Assembly (NCBI RefSeq): GCF_003268775.1 | Contig: NZ_QLSU01000002.1 | Coordinates: 496,001-560,000 of the forward strand | From: Paraburkholderia unamae | Lineage (GTDB): Bacteria; Pseudomonadota; Gammaproteobacteria; Burkholderiales; Burkholderiaceae | Length of the DNA stretch: 64,000 nt | Direction: 5' to 3' | In this document: positions 1 to 7,226 of the stretch, one piece after another | Numbering within the stretch: position 1 is the first letter of the stretch | How the letters are laid out: each line of letters opens with the position of its first letter | The notes under the pieces: model-generated | Seen by the model: only the letters and a program-made list of their open reading frames with translations | Told to the model about the DNA's origin: nothing | Database searches by the model: none | Made by a program: the position numbers and the translations under genes

Positions 1-211
1 GCGTGGCGAGCAGCGCCATAAAATGGGCGGTAGGCTGCGTGCCCGAAGCGATCAGGCCGCCGAAGCGGCTTTGCGCCGCGTAGGCTTCGTCATGGTGCAA
101 CGGGTTCAGGTCGTTCACGAGCAGCGAGAACGACTTCACCGACTCGGGCGTGAGGGCGAGCGTCGAGCGGAACGTCTCGCCGATCGTCACGACGCGGGCG
201 GGTGCATTCAA
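1..211 (-). CDS. MaoC-family dehydratase, N-terminal part (runs off window)
   Basis: The 70 visible residues carry the hot-dog-fold hydratase signature NDLNPLHHDEAY (residues 33-44) followed by RFGGLIASGTQPTAHF (49-64). This is typical of MaoC-like (R)-enoyl-CoA hydratases acting on acyl-CoA intermediates. I place the start at the TTG at 211-209: AAGGAG lies seven bases upstream, and the ATG at 207 is in a frame that stops after six codons. The start overlaps the DUF1289 stop codon (shared TTGA), so the two genes are translationally coupled. It is the last visible gene of the minus-strand ghrA-mvaB-ybaK-DUF1289 group. The physiological substrate cannot be read from this fragment. Confidence 0.85.
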   Translation of the reverse strand, partial: MNAPARVVTIGETFRSTLALTPESVKSFSLLVNDLNPLHHDEAYAAQSRFGGLIASGTQPTAHFMALLAT

Positions 212-453
212 TATTTTTCTCCTTGCTGCGGGGCCGGCGTGTCGAACCGCTGCGCGAGCCATTCGGCATGGCGCGCCTCGATCGCGTCCCACACGGCGCG
301 CTTCGCGTCGTCGTCGAAGCCGGACCACGACGCGATCTCGTCGATCGTGCGCAGGCAGCCTTCGCACAGGCCGCTGCGCTCGTGCATGCGGCACACGTTG
401 ATGCAAGGCGAAGGCGGCGAGGCGGGTGTGGGGCGTGACACGGGCGCGCTCAT
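208..453 (-). CDS. DUF1289 small cysteine protein
   Basis: This 81-residue protein has the DUF1289 pattern: P-C-I-N-V-C at residues 16-21, L-C-E-G-C-L at 29-34, then a W-rich helix (ASWSGF near 41-46). Four cysteines (17, 21, 30, 33) form a CxxxC...CxxC set that could bind zinc or iron; this is inferred from spacing. The ATG at 453 is chosen because it precedes the conserved cysteine block, while the longer open frame upstream is arginine-rich shadow sequence. The family often sits beside acyl-CoA metabolism genes, as here, but its function is not established. Confidence 0.85.
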   Translation of the reverse strand: MSAPVSRPTPASPPSPCINVCRMHERSGLCEGCLRTIDEIASWSGFDDDAKRAVWDAIEARHAEWLAQRFDTPAPQQGEKY

Positions 454-458
454 GTGGC

Positions 459-965
459 TCACGCGTCGCGCAGCGCGACGTCCACCACGGGTGCGCCCGT
501 CAGCGCTTCGAGTTCCTGCGGCGAGAGGTTGAACACGGCGTGCGGGTGGCCCGCCGCGGCCCACAGGCTTTCGAGCGCGAACAGGTCGGCGTCGATGAGC
601 GTCACGGGCTTCGTGGCATGGCCGATCGGGCAAACGCCGCCAATCGCATAGCCGGTCTTCTCGCGCACGAACTTCGCGTCGGCGCGGCCGATTTCGCCCA
701 CGTGCGCGGCCACCTTCTTTTCGTCCACGCGGTTCGCGCCGCTTGCGATCACGAGCACGGGTGCGTCGTCATTGCGACGGCGGAACAGGATCGACTTGGC
801 GATCTGCGCGACTTCGCAGCCAAGGCCTGCTGCCGCTTCGGCCGAGGTCTTGCCGGTTTCGGGCAGCATCACGATCGGTTTGGCGTGACCGCGCTCGCGC
901 AGCATCAGCGCGACCCGGCGCGCGGAATCGGGCAGGGCGTCGAGGTTGTCGAGGGATTGCGTCAT
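459..965 (-). CDS. YbaK/EbsC-family aminoacyl-tRNA deacylase
   Basis: The 168-residue protein matches the YbaK/ProX editing-domain fold. It has the conserved lysine of QIAKSILFR (K57), the strand LVIASGANRVD (71-81) and the GYAIGGVCPIGH loop (105-116) that lines the active site. Members hydrolyse mischarged aminoacyl-tRNAs in trans (YbaK: Cys-tRNAPro; ProX: Ala-tRNAPro). Which substrate applies cannot be decided from sequence alone. The stop lies five bases before the DUF1289 start and the gene follows mvaB by 40 bases, so it is part of the same transcription unit. Confidence 0.9.
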   Translation of the reverse strand: MTQSLDNLDALPDSARRVALMLRERGHAKPIVMLPETGKTSAEAAAGLGCEVAQIAKSILFRRRNDDAPVLVIASGANRVDEKKVAAHVGEIGRADAKFVREKTGYAIGGVCPIGHATKPVTLIDADLFALESLWAAAGHPHAVFNLSPQELEALTGAPVVDVALRDA

Positions 966-1005
966 GAGTTGATTTCCTTCGTACTACGATTCAACAGCTT
1001 GCGCT

Positions 1006-1929
1006 TCACGCGCATGCGGCTTCGTTGCGCGCCTTCGCGAGCAGCGCCTTGCCCGCGCGCGAGACGTTCGGACGGCCGATGGCGGTCGAGATGAAGTCGC
1101 CCGCCGCGACGACCTGGTTCAGATCGACGCCGGTGTGGATGCCCAGGCCGTTCATGAGGTACAGCACGTCCTCGGTCGCGACGTTGCCGGTGGCGCCCTT
1201 CGCATACGGGCAGCCGCCGAGCCCCGCCACCGAGGCGTGGAAAATGGCGATGCCTTCTTCGAGCGCCGCATAGATGTTGGCGAGCGCCTGGCCGTAGGTG
1301 TCGTGGAAGTGGCCCGAGAGGCGTTCGCGCGGGAACACCTTCGTCACGGCCTGGAAGACTTCGTGCACGCGCTTCGCGGTGCCCACGCCAATGGTGTCGG
1401 CGATGTCGATCTCGTCGCAGCCGAGCGCGGCGAAGCGCTCCACCACGTCGACGACCGAAGCCACGGGCACCTCGCCCTGGTACGGGCAGCCAAACGAGCA
1501 CGACACGCTGCCGCGAATGCGCACGCCGTGGTCCTTCGCGGCTTGCGCGACGGGCGCGAAACGCTCGATGCTCTCCGCGATCGAGCAGTTGATGTTCTTC
1601 TGCGAGAACGCTTCGCTCGCCGCGCCGAAGATCACGATCTCGTCCGCGCCCGCGGCGAGCGCGCCTTCGAAGCCGCGCAGGTTGGGCGTGAGCACCGAGT
1701 AGATCGCGCCCTCGCGGCGCTCGATGCCGGCCATGACCTCGGCGCCGTCCGCCATCTGCGGAACCCATTTGGGCGAGACGAACGAGGCGGCCTCGATATT
1801 CGGAAAGCCCGCGGCCGTGAGCCGGTTGATCAGCTCGATTTTCGTTGCGGTGGGGACGAAATCTTTCTCGTTTTGCAGGCCGTCGCGCGGGCCGACTTCG
1901 ACGATCTTGACTGCGGTGGGTAAGGCCAT
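1006..1929 (-). CDS. mvaB: Hydroxymethylglutaryl-CoA lyase
   Basis: HMG-CoA lyase (307 aa) cleaves 3-hydroxy-3-methylglutaryl-CoA into acetoacetate and acetyl-CoA, the last step of leucine degradation. The TIM-barrel signature EVGPRDGLQNE is at residues 11-21, the metal-binding GHFHD at 206-210, and the catalytic loop AGLGGCPYAKGATGN holds the active-site Cys240. Length equals that of bacterial MvaB. It lies 66 bp after ghrA on the same strand and is followed by ybaK. The rest of a leucine or isovalerate operon (liuABCD) is not next to it here. Confidence 0.96.
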   Translation of the reverse strand: MALPTAVKIVEVGPRDGLQNEKDFVPTATKIELINRLTAAGFPNIEAASFVSPKWVPQMADGAEVMAGIERREGAIYSVLTPNLRGFEGALAAGADEIVIFGAASEAFSQKNINCSIAESIERFAPVAQAAKDHGVRIRGSVSCSFGCPYQGEVPVASVVDVVERFAALGCDEIDIADTIGVGTAKRVHEVFQAVTKVFPRERLSGHFHDTYGQALANIYAALEEGIAIFHASVAGLGGCPYAKGATGNVATEDVLYLMNGLGIHTGVDLNQVVAAGDFISTAIGRPNVSRAGKALLAKARNEAACA

Positions 1930-1974
1930 TGCTGTGTCTCCAGACTTATATTCAGAAATGATTCGGCGTGCTTG

Positions 1975-2007
1975 GTAACCGCATCAGTAACCGGATCAGT
2001 AACCGCG
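1975..2007. repeat. 12-bp tandem repeat at the ghrA stop codon
   Basis: The unit GTAACCGSATCA occurs twice in full (1975-1986, 1987-1998) and once in part (1999-2007). On the minus strand this writes GGTTACTGA repeatedly, so the ghrA C-terminus GY-stop is duplicated downstream. It looks like slippage at the gene end. Confidence 0.8.
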
Positions 2008-2943
2008 CCCGGCATGCACGATGCCGCTCACGGTCTCGCCGCGCGCGAGCGCGCCGATCTTGTCGGCTACCTGCGAGACGGCTTCGTCGCGCAGCGTGAG
2101 CGCCGAGCTATGCGGCGTGATCGTGACGCGCGGCTCGCGCCAGAACAGATGATCGGACGGCAGCGGCTCTTCGCGGAACACGTCGAGCGTCGCGGCGGCG
2201 AGCGTGCCGTTCGCGAGCGCGTCGAGCAGATCCTGCTCGTCCAGATGCGTGCCGCGCGCCACGTTCACGAGATACGCGCCGCGCGAAAGCTTGCCGAAGG
2301 TGCGCGCGTTGAGCACGTTCTCGGTGTCGGGCGTGGCGGGCAGCAGGTTCACGAGCACCTTCACGCCGTCGAGGAAGGCGTCGAATTGCGCGCCGTGCAG
2401 CTCACCCGAAAATGTCTCGATGCCCGCGATCGACTTCGCGCTGCGCGAAAAGCCGCGTACCGGCACGCCGAGCGCGGCCACCGCATGCGCGACCTGCGCG
2501 CCGAGCACGCCCAGACCGAGCACGCCGACGGTGAAGGTCTCGCGGGGATGCGGCGCGAGCACGTGCCATTCGCGGCGCGCCTGCGCGAGCGCGTATTCGT
2601 CGAAGCGGCGCAGGTAGCGCAGCACGGCATGCTGCACGTACTCGCTCATTTGCGGGCCCATGCCCGAGTCTTCCAGGCGCACGAGCAGCGCGTTGCCGGG
2701 CAACGTGCCGGGCAGTGCGCGCTCGTGGGCGAGGATCGCGTCCACGCCCGCGCCGAGGTTAAAGATCGCGCGCAGGCCGGGCACGCCGAACAGCTCGCGC
2801 GGCGGGTGCCAGACGACCGCATAGTCAGCGGGAGCGGTGTCGCCCGGCTGCCACTCGCGCAGTTCGGCGTCGGGCAGGGCGCGCGCGAGGCCGTGCAGCC
2901 ACGCGGAGGCGTCGGCTTGCGGAAACCAGAAAATGATCTTCAT
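1996..2943 (-). CDS. ghrA: Glyoxylate/hydroxypyruvate reductase A
   Basis: The protein (315 aa) is a D-2-hydroxyacid dehydrogenase of the GhrA branch, which reduces glyoxylate and hydroxypyruvate with NADPH. N-terminal features include FNLGAGVDAIL (61-71). The Rossmann motif is GLGVLGAQV (143-151). The catalytic set includes NVARGTHLDEQDLL and TPHSSALT (Arg, Glu and the PHS histidine). I start at the ATG at 2943 (MKIIFWFP), which fits the family N-terminus; the ATG at 2952 would add three residues. It heads the minus-strand group with mvaB downstream. Confidence 0.93.
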   Translation of the reverse strand: MKIIFWFPQADASAWLHGLARALPDAELREWQPGDTAPADYAVVWHPPRELFGVPGLRAIFNLGAGVDAILAHERALPGTLPGNALLVRLEDSGMGPQMSEYVQHAVLRYLRRFDEYALAQARREWHVLAPHPRETFTVGVLGLGVLGAQVAHAVAALGVPVRGFSRSAKSIAGIETFSGELHGAQFDAFLDGVKVLVNLLPATPDTENVLNARTFGKLSRGAYLVNVARGTHLDEQDLLDALANGTLAAATLDVFREEPLPSDHLFWREPRVTITPHSSALTLRDEAVSQVADKIGALARGETVSGIVHAGRGY

Positions 2944-3229
2944 GGCGCTCATCACATTGCGAAAAGGCGGCCGATGCCGGCAAACGCCTTGAGTTCGAGC
3001 GCATTGCCGCATGGGTCGGGGGTGGCCGGCGGGTTTGGCCAACTGCACCGGCACCATTCTACTTTTTCAGGCTCGCGCCCGCCGGGCAAATCGCGGCGCG
3101 GCGCGCGCGGTATGGCAGGCAAGGGCGCGACGGGGACGGCGCCGAAAAGCAAAGCAAAAAAAATTGGTTCGGCGGGAGCGGCTCGCAGGCCACAATCGGT
3201 TCACGCCGTGTTCCAGCGAGGAAAAAATC

Positions 3230-3865
3230 ATGCTTTCGTGCGCGCAATCGCGTTGGCCGCCCCGCCTCGTCACCGTGCCCGGCCTGCACGGCAGCGACGG
3301 CGCTCACTGGCAAAGCTGGCTAGAACGCCAGTTCGCGCGCTCGCTGCGCGCCGAGCAGGACGACTGGGATGCCCCCGACCTCGCGGTGTGGGGCGCGGCG
3401 CTCGCCCGGCGGCTGGCCGGCGAGCGCGGGCCGTTCCTGCTGGCCGCGCACAGCTTCGGCTGCCTAGTCACGGCGCATGCGCTGCAAACGGGCCTGATCG
3501 GCGGGGGCGCGGGGAGCGAGGACGGCGATGCGGGCGGCGCCGATATTGCGGGCGTGCTGTTCGTCGCGCCCGCGAGCCCGGAGAAGTTCCGCTTCGCGGG
3601 CGCGTTCGAAGCGAGCAGCCTTGGCGTGCCGTCCATCCTGATCGGCAGCGAAACCGACCCCTGGATGCCGCTCGAAGGCGCTCATGCGCTCGCGCATCGA
3701 CTAGGCAGCACGTTCGTGAATCTCGGCGATGCGGGTCACATCAACACGGCGGCGGGGTTCGGCCCGTGGCCGCGCGCGAAGTATTTCGTCGATACGCTCG
3801 TGCATGGCGCAGCGCACGGGCGGCTGCGCGACGAGGCGGTTGATGGGGGGCGGGCGTTGGCGTGA
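3230..3865 (+). CDS. RBBP9/YdeN-type serine hydrolase
   Basis: A compact 211-residue alpha/beta hydrolase of the RBBP9/YdeN family. It opens with VTVPGLHGSDGAHWQSW (14-30), the family oxyanion-region signature. The nucleophile elbow is AHSFG (Ser75) in place of GxSxG, the acid lies in LIGSETDPW, and the catalytic His is in GDAGHINTAAGFGPW. The start is the ATG after GCGAGG at 3230. The substrate is unknown. It runs convergently into the toxin gene, with only seven bases between the stop codons. Confidence 0.88.
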   Translation: MLSCAQSRWPPRLVTVPGLHGSDGAHWQSWLERQFARSLRAEQDDWDAPDLAVWGAALARRLAGERGPFLLAAHSFGCLVTAHALQTGLIGGGAGSEDGDAGGADIAGVLFVAPASPEKFRFAGAFEASSLGVPSILIGSETDPWMPLEGAHALAHRLGSTFVNLGDAGHINTAAGFGPWPRAKYFVDTLVHGAAHGRLRDEAVDGGRALA

Positions 3866-3872
3866 GATCGGA

Positions 3873-4196
3873 TCAGCGGTCTTGCCGCGTGTCCCACGCT
3901 CTCAGGATGGCAATGACGGTGGGGTCTTCTGAGTAAGGCGGCAAAACTTCGTAGTGCAATTCATAGCGCCCGGCGAGACAAACCCAACGATGCACTTCGC
4001 GAGCAGGCGGTCCGTCGTAACCGTCCAGTTCTTCGCCCAGGCGGTGAAAGTAGTCTTGCCCGAGTCGCCGCGCCTGCGCGACGAGTGCGCTGACCAGGTG
4101 GCGCGCGACAACAGTGTCGTTGTATTTCGCGATGTGCCTTGCAATCCCGTCGAGATCGGCGGTCGCCTTGCCCGTGAAGACGACTTGGATGCTCAC
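3873..4196 (-). CDS. RelE/ParE-family toxin
   Basis: A 107-residue protein with the ParE/RelE fold pattern. After the first strand VSIQVVFTGKA comes a long helix ADLDGIARHIAKYND, a second helix RHLVSALVAQARRLG, then strands RYELHYEVL and VIAILRAWDTRQD ending in the usual hydrophobic-Arg strand. ParE members poison gyrase and RelE members cut mRNA; the catalytic type is not decided by sequence. The GTG start at 4196 overlaps the antitoxin stop (GTGA), which is the classic coupling. Upstream in-frame codons belong to antitoxin shadow sequence. Confidence 0.82.
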   Translation of the reverse strand: MSIQVVFTGKATADLDGIARHIAKYNDTVVARHLVSALVAQARRLGQDYFHRLGEELDGYDGPPAREVHRWVCLAGRYELHYEVLPPYSEDPTVIAILRAWDTRQDR

Positions 4197-4462
4197 GGTT
4201 TCGGCGCGGGTAGCTCGTTGTCGGTCCCGATGCTGTTTGCCCACGCCTCGACTTGCTCGATAGTGACAACCCGTCCCGCCGTCACATCGTCCAGCCCTTC
4301 CTGAATCAGACGGCGCTTCTCGGCCTCGCGCGCGAGATACTGGACCAGCGCCTTCTTGATGATCCACTGCTTGGGACGTTCAATCAGTTCTGCCAAGGCG
4401 TCTACCTCCTGCGCCAGTTCGACGGGCACTTGTGCCGTCAGCGTACGCATTTCCGCAGCCAT
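4193..4462 (-). CDS. CopG/ribbon-helix-helix antitoxin
   Basis: An 89-residue protein beginning MAAEMRTLTAQVPVELAQEV. TLTAQVPVE is the DNA-binding beta strand of a ribbon-helix-helix domain, followed by helices DALAELIERPKQWIIKKAL and the usual acidic linker. The C-terminal part (about 50-89) should wrap the toxin. A second ATG (residue 5) is also possible. Its start lies 11 bases from a perfect 8-bp inverted repeat, consistent with autorepression of the pair. Confidence 0.85.
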   Translation of the reverse strand: MAAEMRTLTAQVPVELAQEVDALAELIERPKQWIIKKALVQYLAREAEKRRLIQEGLDDVTAGRVVTIEQVEAWANSIGTDNELPAPKP

Positions 4463-4472
4463 GTCGAATCTC

Positions 4473-4493
4473 GTCTATTGGATTTCAATAGAC
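4473..4493. promoter_or_regulatory. Operator of the toxin-antitoxin pair
   Basis: GTCTATTG and CAATAGAC form a perfect 8-bp inverted repeat around the five-base spacer GATTT. It sits between the putative -10 and the antitoxin start, where a ribbon-helix-helix dimer pair would repress. The half-site is partly repeated nearby as CTCTATTA. The role is inferred from position and symmetry. Confidence 0.75.
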
Positions 4494-4496
4494 TCT

Positions 4497-4526
4497 ATTA
4501 TGGAATGGTAAACGCGCTCGCGCCAA
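4497..4526 (-). promoter_or_regulatory. Probable sigma-70 promoter of the toxin-antitoxin pair
   Basis: On the minus strand TTGGCG (4526-4521) and CATAAT (4502-4497) are separated by 18 bases, a good -35/-10 pair. Transcription would begin within the operator at 4473-4493. Confidence 0.6.
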
Positions 4527-4566
4527 TATTCATTGACGCAGGACAGGGCCGCAAACGTGCGGATCA

Positions 4567-5823
4567 CTAGCGTTTCAACGCCTCGCGCAACAACCGCGCC
4601 GTGTGCAGCGCGATCATCCCTTCCTCGTCGGTGGGAATGGCGAACACCGGCACGCGGCTCTCCCGCGCGCTCACGCGTTCCTTGCGCGCTTCCCTGCCGG
4701 CTTCGTTGGCCTGCGCGTCGAGCACAATGCCAAAGAGCGGCGCGAGCCGTTCGCACACCTGCGCGCGGATCGGCGCGGCATGCTCGCCGATGCCGGCCGT
4801 GAACACGAGCCCGTCGAGCCCGCCGAGCCCCACCGCGAGCTTGCCCACTTCCTGCGCGATGCGGTACGTATAGAAGTCGATCGCGAGCTTCGCCTGTTCG
4901 CTGCCGTTCGACAGCAACTCGCGCATGTCGCTGCTCACGCCGGAGAGGCCCTTGAGTCCCGACTCCTGGTAGAGCAGCTTTTCGATCGCGTGGTAGTCCA
5001 TGCCGCGCGCCATCATCCAGAGCACCGCGCCCGCGTCGAGCGCGCCGCAGCGCGTGCCCATGGGCAGGCCGTCGAGCGCGGTGAGCCCCATGGTCGTCTC
5101 GACGCTCTTGCCGTCCTTCATTGCGCACAGGCTCGCGCCGTTGCCCAGATGCGCGACGATGACCCGCCCGCGCGCGATGTCGGGCGCGACGAGATGCATG
5201 TGCTTCGCGATGTACTCGTACGAGAGGCCATGAAAGCCGTAGCGGCGGATCCCCTCGGTGTAATAGCTGTACGGCAGTGCGAAAAGCTGCGCCATCGAGC
5301 CCGTGGTGGCGTGGAACGCGGTGTCGAAGCAGGCCACCTGCGGCAGCTCGGGCGCGGCCTGGCGCACCGCGCGGATGGCCGCGAGATTGTGCGGCTGATG
5401 CAAGGGCGCGAGCGGCGTGAGCGAGTCGAGTTCCTCGATCACTTCGTCGTTGATGAGCACGGCGTCCGAGTAGCGCGCGCCGCCGTGCACCACGCGGTGG
5501 CCGATCGCGGCGGGCGGCGTGTCGCGCAGGCCCACGGCGAGCACGAGGCGCAGGAGGCGGAAGGCGGCGTCGTGATCGGCGACCTGGGCCACGGGGAACT
5601 TCTCGTCGACGATCAGGCGTCCGTCGGCCATATGCGCGACCACACGCGGCGCGACGCCGATGCCTTCGATCTGCCCGCCCGCGCCGTGCAGCGCGCGGGC
5701 GCCGCCTTCCACGTGGTCGTCCTCGATCACGCGATACACCGAACACTTGATGCTGGACGAACCCGCGTTCACGACGAGCACGACATGGCCTTCCGCGGCC
5801 GGCTGGGCTTGGATGCTGCTCAC
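4567..5823 (-). CDS. ackA: Acetate (acetate/propionate) kinase
   Basis: The protein (418 aa) transfers phosphate between ATP and acetate or propionate, making or using acetyl phosphate. It shows the ASKHA-fold motifs VNAGSSSIKCSVY (phosphate 1), the region YGFHGLSYEYIAKHM, and the ATP-binding segments VAHLGNGASLCAM and GLTALDGLPMGTRCGALD. The start is the GTG at 5823, overlapping the pta stop as GTGA. The upstream extension in this frame is pta shadow. With pta it forms a two-gene operon transcribed away from the DUF3141 gene. Confidence 0.95.
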   Translation of the reverse strand: MSSIQAQPAAEGHVVLVVNAGSSSIKCSVYRVIEDDHVEGGARALHGAGGQIEGIGVAPRVVAHMADGRLIVDEKFPVAQVADHDAAFRLLRLVLAVGLRDTPPAAIGHRVVHGGARYSDAVLINDEVIEELDSLTPLAPLHQPHNLAAIRAVRQAAPELPQVACFDTAFHATTGSMAQLFALPYSYYTEGIRRYGFHGLSYEYIAKHMHLVAPDIARGRVIVAHLGNGASLCAMKDGKSVETTMGLTALDGLPMGTRCGALDAGAVLWMMARGMDYHAIEKLLYQESGLKGLSGVSSDMRELLSNGSEQAKLAIDFYTYRIAQEVGKLAVGLGGLDGLVFTAGIGEHAAPIRAQVCERLAPLFGIVLDAQANEAGREARKERVSARESRVPVFAIPTDEEGMIALHTARLLREALKR

Positions 5824-6761
5824 AGGATCTCCGTGGCTTTGCGTGCGCGCCGCGCATGGGCGAGCAGCACGGCGATCGCGCAACTGCCGATGCGCGAGCG
5901 CACGCTGTCGGCGCGGCTCGTGAGGATGATCGGCACGCGCGCGCCGAGGACGATGCCGGCCGCTTCCGCGCCGGCGAGGAAGGTGAGTTGCTTGGCGAGC
6001 ATGTTGCCCGCTTCGAGGTCGGGCACGAGCAGGATGTCGGGGTCGCCGGCCACGGGCGAGGTGATGCCCTTGATGCGCGCGGCCTCGGCGCTGATCGCGT
6101 TGTCGAAGGCGAGCGGTCCGTCGAGCAGGCCGCCCGTGATCTGGCCGCGATCGGCCATCTTGCAGAGCGCGGCGGCGTCGATGGTGGACGGCATCTTCTC
6201 CGAGACGGTTTCCACCGCGCCGAGAATCGCGACCTTGGGCGTGCCGACGCCAAGCGCCTGCACGAGATCGATCGCGTTGCGCACGATATCGGCCTTGTCG
6301 GCGAGCTTGGGGAAGATGTTGACGGCCGCGTCGGTGATGAATAGCGGCTTGTGGTACGAAGGCACGTCCATCGCGAACACGTGCGAGAGGCGGCGCTCGG
6401 TGCGCAGGCCGTTGGCGCCGAGCGCGACTTCGTGGAGCAGCTCGTCGCTGTGCAGGCTGCCCTTCATGAGCAGCTCGGCTTCGCCCTCGCGCACGGCGCG
6501 CACCGCGAGTTCGGCGGCGGCGTGGCTGTGCGGCGCGTCGACGATGGTGATGCCCGTGAGGGGCAGGTCGGCTTCCTCGGCCACGGCGCGGATCTTCGCT
6601 TCGGGGCCGACGAGGATCGGCACGATGAGGCCGAGGTTCGCGGCGTCGAGCGCGCCGGTGAGCGAGGAGACGTCACAGGGGTGCGCCACGGCCGTGGGCA
6701 CGGGCGCGAGGCCGCCGCAACGGGCGAGCAGAACCGAATACTTGTCGGGCGATGACGTCAT
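5820..6761 (-). CDS. pta: Phosphate acetyl/butyryltransferase (short Pta)
   Basis: A 313-residue protein equal to the catalytic PTA_PTB domain alone; it lacks the regulatory N-terminal half of long Pta. Conserved pieces are GLIVPILVGPEAKI, the catalytic-region MKGSLHSDELL, ITDAAVNIFP, and the C-terminal GSCAIAVLLAHARR. It interconverts acyl-CoA and acyl phosphate; sequence cannot separate acetyl from butyryl preference. The ATG at 6761 has GGAG eight bases upstream. The same short Pta, AckA, FabI and a DUF3141 protein recur as a cluster in Burkholderiaceae. Confidence 0.9.
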   Translation of the reverse strand: MTSSPDKYSVLLARCGGLAPVPTAVAHPCDVSSLTGALDAANLGLIVPILVGPEAKIRAVAEEADLPLTGITIVDAPHSHAAAELAVRAVREGEAELLMKGSLHSDELLHEVALGANGLRTERRLSHVFAMDVPSYHKPLFITDAAVNIFPKLADKADIVRNAIDLVQALGVGTPKVAILGAVETVSEKMPSTIDAAALCKMADRGQITGGLLDGPLAFDNAISAEAARIKGITSPVAGDPDILLVPDLEAGNMLAKQLTFLAGAEAAGIVLGARVPIILTSRADSVRSRIGSCAIAVLLAHARRARKATEIL

Positions 6762-7226
6762 GACGGAGTCTCCATGCTGGTCGTGCACAAAGGCCATGCT
6801 GCGGCGCGCAAAACCGTAACAGTGTAGACCAGCGCGAACGAGCCGGTCGGAAAGATGTGCGCCAGTATGGCGCGGCATCGTGACACAGCGGCGGCGCCCG
6901 GCAATGCCCGGCCGCCTCGCCTGTCACGCTTCGTTCACAGGGCGGCGCGATCATGGGGCGAACTTGCGGGGTCATCCGGGAACCACCCGGGGCCGTGCCG
7001 CGCCTTGACTTTCGGGAGGCTGCGGCCTAAGTTTTTAGTTGCCGCAGTGCAGCATGATCTGGCTCTTTTCATCTCGCGGCCGCGCAGCGCACGAGGCGTA
7101 ACCAGCGCCTGACAAGCATGTAGCAAGCGTGTGACGTGCGCACGCTAGCGTCGCGACCCCCTTTTGCCGGCCTGGCGCAGGCTTGCCGCCAGGCCGGTGT
7201 GCGCTCCCTTAAAGGAGATTCGTCTC
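6762..7226. other. Divergent intergenic region, pta / DUF3141 gene
   Basis: 465 bases hold the promoters of both directions. A TTGACT hexamer near 7002 is a possible -35 for the plus-strand gene. No FNR-type TTGAT-N4-ATCAA site was seen, although the acetate pathway would make one plausible. A strong hairpin lies in the 5' leader at 7167-7197. No ORF here has convincing coding features. Confidence 0.6.
7167..7197 (+). promoter_or_regulatory. Perfect 11-bp hairpin in the leader of the DUF3141 gene
   Basis: CCGGCCTGGCG (7167-7177) and CGCCAGGCCGG (7187-7197) pair perfectly across a nine-base loop. The hairpin ends 15 bases before the AAAGGAG ribosome site, so it is a candidate for leader-level control or mRNA protection. 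There is no U-run after it, so it is not an intrinsic terminator. Confidence 0.6.
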
